Source of the DNA: Ichthyophis bannanicus
Taxonomy: Eukaryota; Chordata; Amphibia; Gymnophiona; Ichthyophiidae
Length of the DNA stretch: 64,000 bases
Reading direction: 5' to 3'
NCBI GenBank assembly: GCA_033557465.1
Contig: CM066031.1
Coordinates: forward strand, 178,095,043 to 178,159,042
Shown: positions 32,142 to 40,884 of the stretch, piece by piece
How positions within the stretch are numbered: position 1 is the stretch's first letter
How the letters are laid out: every line of letters starts with the position of its first letter
The notes under the pieces: generated by a model
What the model was told of the DNA's origin: nothing
Seen by the model: only the letters and a program-made list of their open reading frames with translations
Databases searched by the model: none
Position numbers and translations under genes: made by a program

Positions 32142-32302
32142 ACGCCTTACTCTTAGAACCTTAGAGTGTATGTTGCTGGTAGTAGTATATCACAGAAGGT
32201 AAAATTATACTTCTACTTCACAGAAATCCAGACTATCATGGTCTGAGGAGGGACTGGCAAGCTGCTGCAGGCGGCATCTGTTCATCCAAAGAGTAAGGTG
32301 TG

Positions 32303-32353
32303 CCTAACCCCTGAAGAAGATTTCTCGAAACACAGCCTATGTCGGGTCTGGCC
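32303..32353 (+). ncRNA. Hammerhead ribozyme-like motif, plus copy
   Basis: It has the same core as the minus copy. Stem III is weakened by substitutions ('acacagcctatgt'), leaving three pairs and one mismatch. The 'gaa' core and the tgtc cleavage site are retained. It is probably less active than its inverted partner. Confidence 0.55.
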
Positions 32354-32555
32354 TCCCTTATCAATCATGGATCAATAAAGAAACATATGGAATAATTAGA
32401 TATCATGAGTGGTCTATACCTGCCTACGTTTTCTGTACTGTTCTTAATGTGTGTTACTGGCACAGAGTAGCTACTGATCGTCACATTGTGCGGGAACTGT
32501 GCTCACCCTGAGGGTGAGGTGGGGCACCCAGCACCATGTCCACAGCACCTGGCTT

Positions 32556-34534
32556 AGATGAGATAGCCTATGCTACAGGTCTCTGTCAGTGCCAGTGTGT
32601 GATAGGTGTTCCTTGCAGACACATCTGGGATACACTTGTGTCCATCTGTATTTCCCAATTGCATCTAGCCCATGTGGACTGTGATGCACCCAGAATAGTG
32701 CATATCCTCTGTGGGTGCTATGGTCACATGATTCAAGGGGGGGGGCAGTGTTTGGACCCATAGGTGGATGGTGTAGCACCCAACCTGCTCTCTGGGGCTC
32801 AGGTGGGGGACAGAATCTCCCACCAACAGATCCACACTCTACGTCCCTGTAATGGTGGAAGTAGAGGGGCCATCAACCCCAATCCTGCTGGGGAACAGAC
32901 ACCCTACAGGGCAGTCAATGCCAATATGTACACATCCATAAGACAATAGCAGACAGACAGCTGCCCCCCAACACTGTCTGACAGTCTCCAGCCATACACA
33001 TCCTAACTGCAGACAGTCTGCTAGCTAGCCCATGGTGCATGTTCCTGGAGGAGATGTATGCACCCACTAGGAAGATTGGACCCCCAAAAGAAGAACCCAT
33101 ACACACCACTTGAGAGAAATGCTATGGAGCACTTTGGGGGAACCTAGCCATGCCATGGTCACTGCTCAGTCAGGGTGAGAGTGACCTCCCAGCAGGACAT
33201 GCTGTGGCCACCCTATCTGTGCAGGTGGTGGCTCGGCACTTCAATGTCCGGGCCATTGCCCTATGCCCTGTGCAGATGCATCCTGCCCAGGCCACCCTGT
33301 CCGGGCTATTCCCACAGTACCTTGCTCCTCATTATGCACATTGGCAGGCTAACACTGGAAACAGTGCAAGCAGTGTGGGTTGAGTAAGGTGTAGGCAGCC
33401 ACAACACACTGGATAGACAGACACACAATCCCACACCTATGTCAGCATTGTGCACATATCAGGCTTTTGGCAGCCCTGGCCACCGCACCAGTCCTGGGCA
33501 AAGTGCAGGCATGGCTATGGTACACAATACTGTTGGGGTCACTTCCAGGGGTGGTAAACACTGTGGGACACCAGAACTGAAACACACTCCACAGACATCA
33601 GAAAGGTTGCTATGATGCAGCTCAATCAGCAGATTGTGCTTAACTTAGGGACTGCTATCTGCCATTACTCATAGCAACCGTTTGATATATGTGTAATGTA
33701 TTCCCAGGTTTAGTGCGGCATTGCTATGGTATGAAAGTGCTAGTATTGGGAGATGTACGCAGGGCCCAACATCCTGCCTCTTCAGGGGTCTTTGGACAAT
33801 GGAGCCTGTGGGTGCGGGTGTTTCTGCCCCTGTTGGCCGCTGCTCTGGGGCAGAGGTTCCCAACTCCAGTGCTGGTGGGCCAAACACTGTTCGTGTTTTA
33901 ATGCTGTCCCTAATGAATATGCATGAAATACATCTGCATACAATGGGGGCGGCGTATAGAAATGCAGCACAGACATCTTTATTAGAGAAAGCATGGAACC
34001 TGAATGGTGTTTTGCCCTCCACGACTGCATGTGGGCGACTCTGCTGTAGGTACTGCGCATGTTTATGGTGTCTCTGCCCTGTAGGGTAACATATAGGCGT
34101 TTGTGCATGTTTATGTTATGTGCAATAAAGGTTCCCTCTTTATTACCATGGTTTAGTAGTGGGTAAAATATGGGGGCTGGGTTGGGAGGAGCCACAGCTG
34201 GGACTTGCACCTGTGAACCTCTGCTCCTGAACACACTGGCTGTGCGTACTGCACCACACTGTTGCCACAGGGACAGTTCATTCCCTGCTGATACCATGAC
34301 TGGTTGGCAGACAGAGCCTGTCTGTTGTAGTGCATGGCACTCACCTACACAGGGCTAAGCCATGGTCTGCTGTGGGCAGCTGCCACTGCCCCCTCCACCA
34401 CCAGTACCCCTCTGCCAATGTTCTGTGCCCTTGGGGTACTGACAACTACAGATAGACACTAATGTATCCTAGGTGTGTCTGCAGGAACTATTTATCACAC
34501 ACACCGACACTGATGGGTACCTGCAACATGGCCT
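32556..34534. other. Centre of the large inverted-arm element
   Basis: No frame over 130 codons and no domain that I recognise on either strand. 33851-33960 resembles a hAT end ('cagaggttcccaactccag', 'ctaatgaatatgcatg'). AATAAA at 34124-34129 with a t/g-rich follow-up could end a lost plus-strand transcript. 34198-34262 (minus) has another A/B-box-like pair ('ggtgcagtacgc', 'aggtgcaagtccc'). Confidence 0.4.
33851..33960 (+). mobile_element. hAT-like element end
   Basis: 'cagaggttcccaactccagt' followed by 'gctggtgggcc' and 'atgaatatgcatgaa' is similar in layout to the MITE at 8711. Only one end is seen. Confidence 0.4.
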
Positions 34535-34882
34535 CTTTCAGCCATGGAAGGTGCTGCAGATCTGGTGCTGGCCGCCCCAACTCACCCTCAGGGTGAGCAC
34601 AATACCCACACAATGTGATGGTCTATAGCTACTCTGTGCCACTAACACACACCGTCGGCACCCCCTACCAGGCTGTGGTGCTGTGGGGCTGCACTCAGTC
34701 AGTTCCCCCTACCAGGATGAGGTGCTGTGGGGTGCATACCCCATCTTGTGATCATCTGTGGACTGCTGATTTGCATATGCTGTGCATCATGGGTACGGGT
34801 GGCTTGACTCTATCCTGGTAACCACAGCAGAATGGTTGTGTGGTGACATGCAGTCCTTCTGTATCCAGCTAGGGGTTTGTTA

Positions 34883-34955
34883 ACAGCTGTAGCCCACTAG
34901 TTGCTTCACTGCCTATGGAACCAGCGGTCATGGTTTTGAACCCCCAGTGGGGGTT
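34883..34955 (+). other. tRNA-like module 2, right arm
   Basis: 'tagcccactag' and 'ggttttgaacccccag' are the inverted counterpart of 31648-31720, slightly more degenerate. Confidence 0.45.
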
Positions 34956-35034
34956 ATTTGATAGGGCTGTCAGAGGCATTGTTTATTTTTAATGTACATT
35001 AGTGCTGCCAGCAAAAACACCCTCAGAGTACTGT

Positions 35035-35215
35035 AACCTTAAGGTGCCCCATAAGGCACCTTATAGGGCACCCTATAAGGCGCCCTATAAAGCGCCTTAT
35101 ATGGTGCCTTATAATGTGTCCTATAGGGGACATTATAGGGTGCCTTGGCGGACAGTGCACTTTATAAAGTGCCCTATGGAGTGCCTTATAGGATGCCTTA
35201 TGCATCACCTTAGGT
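35035..35215. repeat. Palindromic 12-13-bp ladder, right arm
   Basis: Successive 'aaggtgccccat', 'aaggcaccttatag', 'ggcaccctat', 'aaggcgccctat' and 'aaagcgccttat' words, each able to pair with its neighbours. It is more regular than the left arm. Confidence 0.8.
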
Positions 35216-35327
35216 TACGCCACTGTGAGGGTGTGTTTGCTGGCAGCACTAATTAAAATAACAATAAAATGCCTCAAAAGCACTACTTAAGCATAAAGGG
35301 TTATGCCTTAGCCAGTCTTATTCATTA

Positions 35328-35396
35328 GGCACACGGGGGGATCAAACTCATGAACCCATACCATCAGTCAGTTTATTGCCCATTGTGCTACACCTC
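35328..35396 (-). other. tRNA-like module 1, right arm
   Basis: On the minus strand 'tagcacaatgg' followed by 'gtttgatcc', the inverted counterpart of 31241-31310. Confidence 0.45.
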
Positions 35397-35697
35397 TGTT
35401 TCTGTTTTTGCATCTCTGCACGCCTACTTAAGATTACCGCGCGTTAACGTGCTTAGCAGCTTCTCGCACGATAATGTGTGCAGTGCACGTTATCGTGCGA
35501 TAATCCCGTTTTGCTACGTTAAGACTGAAACGCCCACTCCTTTTATGGCAGCCTGCACACTAGTGCCGGGCGCATGTTAAGACTGCTTAGTAAACATACC
35601 CCTTAGTTGTGCCAGAAACATTCATGTGTATTTTAACTTTACTGTTCAGCATGGATATGTATTTTGCAGCATTTACTCTTTCACCTTTCTCAAAAAT

Positions 35698-36000
35698 TTT
35701 ATTTATTTATTTTATTTATTTACATTCTCTTATATACCGTGCTATTCTGCATCAGTGCGGTTTACATTGAACAAACTGAAATTACATTGAAGAGGGCATT
35801 ATAACTTGGAGAAAACTATTTACAGGGAACATGGGCTATGGAGGGTTAAGTGGCTTGCCCAAGACCACAAGGAGCACCTGTGGGACTAGAAACCCCAGTC
35901 CTTCCGGCCCAAGGTTGCTGTCCTCTAGTGGGATTTGAACCCCCGACCTTCCGGCCTGAAGTACCCTCCCCAACCACTAGGCCACTCCTCCACTAATGTG
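35698..36000 (-). mobile_element. tRNA-headed CORE-like SINE with L2 tail
   Basis: On the minus strand: tRNA-related head 'ggcctagtggttgggg' (A box) and 'gggttcaaatccca' (B box), then a middle 'cttgggcaagccacttaac' that matches the central domain of CORE SINEs, and a 3' end 'atgtaaaccgcactgatgca' through 'ggtatataagagaatg' with taaa repeats. About 300 bases, apparently full length. It lies at the 5' edge of the CR1 that starts at 36001. Confidence 0.88.
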
Positions 36001-36009
36001 CAGGCCACA

Positions 36010-36324
36010 TCATCCATTCGCCAAGATACAGCCCCATACCATGACCGATGGTGGGTGTTTAACAGTCTTGATCGTGTACTTCGTATCTCTCGCCTGCTGG
36101 TCGACGGATGTAGCGCAGGACCCAAAAGGCAGGCAGAGCTCCAGAGTCTCAATGAGTGGATGAGACAATGGTGCAGAGATGAGGGTTTTGGATTTGTTAG
36201 GAACTGGGGAACATTCTGGGGAAAGGAGGGGCTCTTCCGAAGGGATGGGCTTCACCTTACCCGGGATGGAACCAGGCTGCTGGCATTAACCTTTAAAAAG
36301 GAGATAGAGCAGCTTTTAAACTAG
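36010..36324 (+). pseudogene. CR1 ORF1 C-terminal (esterase-like) fragment
   Basis: The frame ends at 36324 and encodes 'FGFVRNWGTFWGKEGLFRRD' followed by 'GLHLTRDGTRLL'. This matches the C-terminal part of the SGNH/GDSL-type esterase domain known from CR1 ORF1 proteins, including the D-G-L-H catalytic block. The N-terminal catalytic Ser block is missing. The frame runs backwards into the SINE, which is chance. Only 35 bases separate its stop from the ORF2 reading frame. Confidence 0.75.
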
Positions 36325-36359
36325 ATATTAGGGGAAAGCCGACAGTCGCCCAAGAGCGG

Positions 36360-37748
36360 ATGGTTCGGAAGAATGTATCCTTGAAGGATACTACCAAAAG
36401 CAGAGAGGTTCCGCAAAAGAGTAAAGTAGCCCAAATGCCCTCAAGTATGGAGCAGACAGAGCTTAAAGATCCCAAATTACCCATGTCTAACAATAGCCAA
36501 ATTAACATGAATAAAATACATTCTCTAAAATGCTTGTATGCAAATGCTAGAAGTCTAAAGAATAAGATGGGAGAGTTAGAATATATAGCACTAAATGAAA
36601 GGTTAGATATGATTGGGATATCAGAGACATGGTGGAAGGAATACAACCAGTGGGACACTGTGATACCTGGGTACAAACTATATCGTAATGATAGAGCTGA
36701 TCAAATTGGTGGAGGGGTTGCACTCTATGTTAGAGAGGGCATTGACTCAGAAAGGATTAAAGTTTTTCAGGAAACAAAATCTGCTGTAGAATCTATATGG
36801 ATTGAAATTCCATATAAAAGGGGGAAGGCGATGGCAGTGGGGGTGTACTATCGAGCATCTGGCCAGAATGACCAAATGGATGATGAAATGCTCAAAGAAA
36901 TCAAGGAAGCTAACAAACGTTACAGCGCAGTAATAAAAATGGGTGATTTCAATTACCCCGCTATCGTCTGGGTCAGTGTCACGTCAGGACATGCTAGGGA
37001 GATAAAGTTCCTAGATGAAATAAATGACTGCTTCTTGGAGCAGCTGGTTCATGAACCGACCAGAGGGGAAGCCATATTAGACCTAGTCCTTAGTGGAACA
37101 CCAGATCTAGTGCAAGAGATAAGGGTGTTGGGGCCACTTGGCAATAGTGATCATAGCATGATCGCCTTTGATTTAATTAGTGGAGGAGGGATAGTAAGGA
37201 AATCCACAGTACTACCTTTTAACTTTCAAAAGGGAGACTATGATAAAATGAGGAAAACAGTTAAGAAAAAACTAAAAGGAGCCGTTGCGAAGGTTAAAGA
37301 TGTACATCAAGCTTGGGTGTTGTTGAAAAATACTATCTTGGAAGCCCAGACCAGTTGTATTCCACGCTTTAAGAAAAGTGGAAGGAAGTCCAAAAAACTG
37401 CCAGCATGGTTTAAAGGTGAGGTCAGAGAGGCTGTTGTTGCCAAAAAAGCATCTTTCAGGAAATGGAAAAAAGAGCCAAACGACGAAACCTGGAAACAGC
37501 ACAAGCACTGGCAAGTCAAATGCAAGGTATTGATAAGGCAGGCAAAGAGAGAATTTGAGAAAAAGCTTGCTGCGGAAGCAAAAACGCGAAATAAAGATCT
37601 TTTCAAGTACATTCATAGCAAAAAACCCGTGAGAGAGTCAGTTGGTCCATTAGATGATAAAGGGGTTAAAGGAGCACTAAGAGGCGACAAGGCAATAGCG
37701 GAGAGACTGAATGAATTCTTTGCTTCGGTTTTAATGAAGAAGATGTAG
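36360..37748 (+). pseudogene. CR1 ORF2, endonuclease and linker
   Basis: About 462 codons with 'YANARSLKNKMGELEY', 'GISETWWKEYNQWDT', 'GGGVALYVREGI', 'AVGVYYRA', 'VIKMGDFNYPAIVW', 'ILDLVLSGTPD' and 'GNSDHSMIAFDL', all the catalytic endonuclease blocks of CR1. The linker has 'KHWQVKCKVLIRQAKREFEK'. At 37735 the frame is lost by one base ('FASVLMKKM' then stop, where the sense frame would continue into the next segment), so it is disconnected from its RT. Confidence 0.9.
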
Positions 37749-38014
37749 GGATTTTACCCATGACTGAAGTGGTATTTAAAGGTGTGGAAAAATTGAAGGA
37801 AATATTGATACATCGGGAAGATGTCTTACAACTATTAGATAAACTGAAGAGTAGCAAATCACCTGGGCCGGATGGTATACATCCAAGGGTGTTGAAAGAA
37901 CTGAAATATGAGATTGCAGACCTGCTATCAGTAATCTGTTAACTGTCATTAAAATCATCTCTAATACCTGAAGATTGGAGGATCGCCAATGTAACACCAA
38001 TTTTTAAAAAGGGT

Positions 38015-38306
38015 TCCAGCCTAGTGGTTGGGGCAAGGTACTTCAGGCCGGAAGGTCAGGGGTTCAAATCCCAGTAGAGGACAGCAACCTTGGGCCGGAA
38101 GGACTGGGGTTTCTAGTCCCACAGGTGCTCCTTGTGGTCTTGGGCAAGCCACTTAACCCTCCATAGCCCATGTTCCCTGTAAAATAGTTATCTCCAAGTT
38201 ATAATACCCTGTTCAATGTAATTTCAGTTTGTTCAATGTAAACCGCACTGATGCAGAATAGCGCGGTATATAAGAGAATGTAAATAAATAAATAAATAAA
38301 TAAATC
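38015..38306 (+). mobile_element. CORE-like SINE inserted in CR1
   Basis: Same family as 35698-36000, plus orientation: 'gcctagtggttggggcaagg', 'ggggttcaaatccca', 'cttgggcaagccacttaacc', 'gtaaaccgcactgatgcag' and six taaa units. It splits the CR1 RT between 'FKKGS' and 'SGNYRPVSLTS'. Confidence 0.9.
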
Positions 38307-39452
38307 CGGGAAACTACAGACCGGTGAGCCTGACGTCAGTACCGGGAAAAATGGTAGAAACCATCATAAAGAATAAAATTATTCAGCATGTAGATAGTCA
38401 CAACCTAATGGGAGACAGCCAACATGGCTTTAGACAAGGAAGATCTTGTCTTACTAATCTGTTATGTTTTTTTGAAGGAGTGAATAAACAGGTGGACAAA
38501 GGTGATTTGGTTGATATTGTGTATCTGGACTTTCAGAAAGCCTTTGACAAGGTCCCTCATCAGAGACTTTTGGCAAAACTAAAAAGTCATGGGATAGGAG
38601 GCAGTGTACTATTGTGGATCAGGAACTGGTTAAAAGATAGAACGCAGAGGGTAGGGCTAAATGGCCAATTTTCCCAATGGAGAAAGGCGAATAGTGGTGT
38701 ACCCCAGGGATCTGTGCTGGGTCCGCTGCTTTTTTGACATATTCATAAATGATCTGGAAAGTGGAATAACGAGTGAGGTTATCAAATTTGCAGATGACGC
38801 AAAACTATTTAAAGTTGTTAAAACCCAAGAGGATTGTGAAAAATTGCAAGAGGATCTTGATAAATTGGAAGACTGGGCATCAAAATGGCAGATGAAATTT
38901 AATGTGGACAAGTGCAAGGTTATGCACCTAGGAAAGAACAACCCAAACTATGGTTACACGATGCAAGGTTCCACATTAGGAACCACCACCCAGGAAAAAG
39001 ATTTAGGCGTCATTGTGAATACCATGTTAAAACCCTCGGCCCAGTGTGCAGCGGCGGCCAAGAGAGCAAATAGAATGCTAGGTATGATAAGGAAAGGAAT
39101 GGAAAATAAAACAAAAGATATTATAATGACTCTGTATCGTTCCATGCTGAGACCACACCTTGAATATTGTGTGCAATTCTGGTCGCTGTATCTTAAAAAG
39201 GATATAGCGATTTTAGAAAAGGTACAGAGAAGAGCCACCAAAATGGTAAAGGGGATGGAAGGATACTCCTATGAAGAAAGGCTAAAAAGGTTAGGTCTCT
39301 TTAACCTGGAAAAGAGACGGCTGAGGGGAGATATGATAGAAGTCTATAAATTAATGAACGGAGTGGAACGGGTAAACGTAGATCGATTGTTTACCTTATC
39401 AGAATATAGAAAGACTAGGGGACATGCAATGAAGCTACAGGGTAAACTATTT

Positions 39453-39468
39453 AAGACTAATAAAAGAA
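39453..39468 (+). repeat. Target-site duplication of the L1, left copy
   Basis: 'aagactaataaaagaa' is identical to 44915-44930 and belongs to the CR1 sequence, which reads through if the L1 is removed. The sequence is A-rich, as expected for L1 endonuclease targets. Confidence 0.9.
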
Positions 39469-39601
39469 GGGGGCGGAGCCTGATGTCCAGCGGGTAAGAC
39501 GCTTCGCGCTGAAGCTCCCGAGAGGCCTACTTAGAATCCTGACTTAATACCTATACAAACTTACTATTTTGCTCCGAGCTGACCGGGGTACCTCGGGGGG
39601 G

Positions 39602-40450
39602 ATGGCGGCCCATAAACCAGCGCGCTTGGACTTCGGGTCTCCTTCTTCTTCACACGGAAAACGCTCCAAAACAGAGGTGTCCTCCCCACAGAAGATGGTT
39701 CCATTTCGTGAAAACCCCGAAATGCACCTGGAGATTTTAGAGGAAATACGCGGCGTGAAGGAATTGGTGCAGTCCAATGGAGAAGCGCTTCGAGCCATGC
39801 GAGAAGACTTTGGAGTGCTCCAGGACCGACTTGAAAGTCTCTCATTACGGCAGGACAACATGGCGGGGGTCCTCGGGCAAACTGGGGGGGGCTTGGGCAA
39901 ACTGGACAAGGCTGAGCGCCAGATACAGAATCTTCAAAAGGAGTTAGAAGATAGCAATAATCGAGCCCGTCGCAACAATGTGAGGCTCATTGGAATACCG
40001 GAGGGGGTGGAAGCAGGAGATATAAGAGAATTCCTGCTCAAAACTCTTCCCTCCTTGCTGAAGATCACTTTTCATAGAGAACTGGAAATCGATCGTGCAC
40101 ACCGTGTTCCTACCCACATGGCGCTCAACCGAACGACCCCCCGGCCTATTATCTTTCGCTTGCTACGATATCAACAAGTGGAACAAATTTTAAATGCTGC
40201 CCGGGCGAATCATCATTTGGAACTTGAAGGTCACAAAGTCTCCTTCTTCCCTGATTTGGCAAAGCCTACCGTTGACCATCGGAAGAAACTCCTTGCTTTT
40301 CGCCCTCGACTTCAACAGCTACAGGCTCGCTTTGGCCTGTTGTATCCAGCGAAGCTCCGAGTGACTCTCCACAACCAAACCAGGACATTCGAAGATCCTG
40401 ATCTACTATCAACATTTTTAGACTCCAAAGAAGCAGAGCAGATGCGCTAA
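39602..40450 (+). CDS. L1 ORF1 RNA-binding protein (282 aa)
   Basis: L1 ORF1 proteins trimerise through a coiled coil and coat the element RNA. I start at ATG 39602 ('MAAHKPARLDF'); the frame is open for a few codons upstream but has no earlier ATG. Residues about 35-120 are heptad-rich ('EILEEIRGVKELVQSNGEAL' to 'RQIQNLQKELEDSNNRAR'). Residues about 121-215 form the RRM-like domain with the family signature 'RRNNVRLIGIPEGVE' and 'IDRAHRVP'. The C-terminal domain follows ('RKKLLAFRPRLQQLQARFG', 'LRVTLHNQTRTFEDP'). Length and order are normal for the Transposase_22 family. No disabling change is seen. Confidence 0.9.
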   Translation: MAAHKPARLDFGSPSSSHGKRSKTEVSSPQKMVPFRENPEMHLEILEEIRGVKELVQSNGEALRAMREDFGVLQDRLESLSLRQDNMAGVLGQTGGGLGKLDKAERQIQNLQKELEDSNNRARRNNVRLIGIPEGVEAGDIREFLLKTLPSLLKITFHRELEIDRAHRVPTHMALNRTTPRPIIFRLLRYQQVEQILNAARANHHLELEGHKVSFFPDLAKPTVDHRKKLLAFRPRLQQLQARFGLLYPAKLRVTLHNQTRTFEDPDLLSTFLDSKEAEQMR

Positions 40451-40884
40451 TCCAAAAACTTGAACTTTTTATTTGCCGGCTCTGTCCGCCATTTTGAAGG
40501 GCCCGATGCGGCGGTCATAGCCAAGCACAGAGACTACCTGGACTTTCTTTCTTTCTCTATATGACTTTTTTGTTTTTTGGTCTCCTATCCCTCCATGATA
40601 TGTGCCTCGGTCGGATTCGGAGCACGCACAGTCCTACAGGTTATGTGTTTTTTCAATTTCGGCCTTCTCTGGGGTTTCTCCCCGCAGACACATGGTCGCC
40701 AGTAATTTCTGGGGTTCTGCTTCTTCTCTACCGCACTGCGGTTTTTCTTTTTTAATGTGGGGCGCTTCATTGTATTATATTAGCTTATTTTCTTTTATGT
40801 CATGTGTACAGCCAGCTACAGTCAATATGAGGGACATTGTGAAATTATGTGCGCTATCATGCTCAGAATTTTTAACTTTTCTGA

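Larger units (their letters stand above)
31966..32448. mobile_element. 483-bp hairpin insertion with hammerhead motifs (Penelope-like?)
   Basis: It is flanked by the 15-base direct repeat 'gtgtgttactggcac' (31951-31965 and 32449-32463), and the other arm of the host element has the uninterrupted site. The insertion is two inverted copies of a sequence of about 150 bases (31990-32158 and 32285-32448) around a 125-base middle. Each copy carries a hammerhead-like core. Penelope-like retroelements are known to carry minimal hammerheads in their terminal repeats and to have inverted arrangements, which makes that family the best guess. No RT is encoded here. Confidence 0.65.
31089..35602. mobile_element. 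4.5-kb element with inverted arms of about 1 kb
   Basis: It begins 'ggggtatgtttactaaac' and ends with the reverse complement. The arms (31089-about 32555, minus a later insertion; about 34535-35602) match as inverted copies over essentially their whole length: the terminal palindromic part, tRNA-like module 1, 'gtgctgccagca', a ladder of short palindromes, tRNA-like module 2, 'ccaccccctaccaggctg'-type blocks and 'ctcaccctgagggtgag'. The 2-kb centre has no credible gene. Flanks read 'cta(t)' on the left and 'tta' on the right, weakly recalling a three-base TWA target. It could be a Harbinger-type or an unclassified foldback element. Confidence 0.75.
37760..39468 (+). pseudogene. CR1 ORF2, reverse transcriptase part (interrupted)
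   Basis: 37760-37940 has 'SSKSPGPDGIHPRVLKEL' and ends at an in-frame TAA; the next bases still read as CR1 up to the SINE at 38015. RT resumes after the SINE: 'VSLTSVPGKMVETII', 'QHGFRQGRSCLTNLL', 'YLDFQKAFDKVPHQ', 'SGVPQGSVLGPLLF' (38324-38737). It shifts frame at 38737 and continues with 'EVIKFADDAKLFKVV' and the C-terminal part to 39468, where the L1 is inserted. Catalytic residues are present but the frame is broken at least three times. Confidence 0.9.

Noticed and set aside
33669..34297. Overlapping frames of 117-171 codons in the centre of the large element
   Set aside because: No domain, overlap in opposite strands, and no similarity to a transposase that I can see.
31089..35602. 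Functional tRNA genes
   Set aside because: A- and B-box-like parts are present, but acceptor stems are not paired well enough for real tRNAs.
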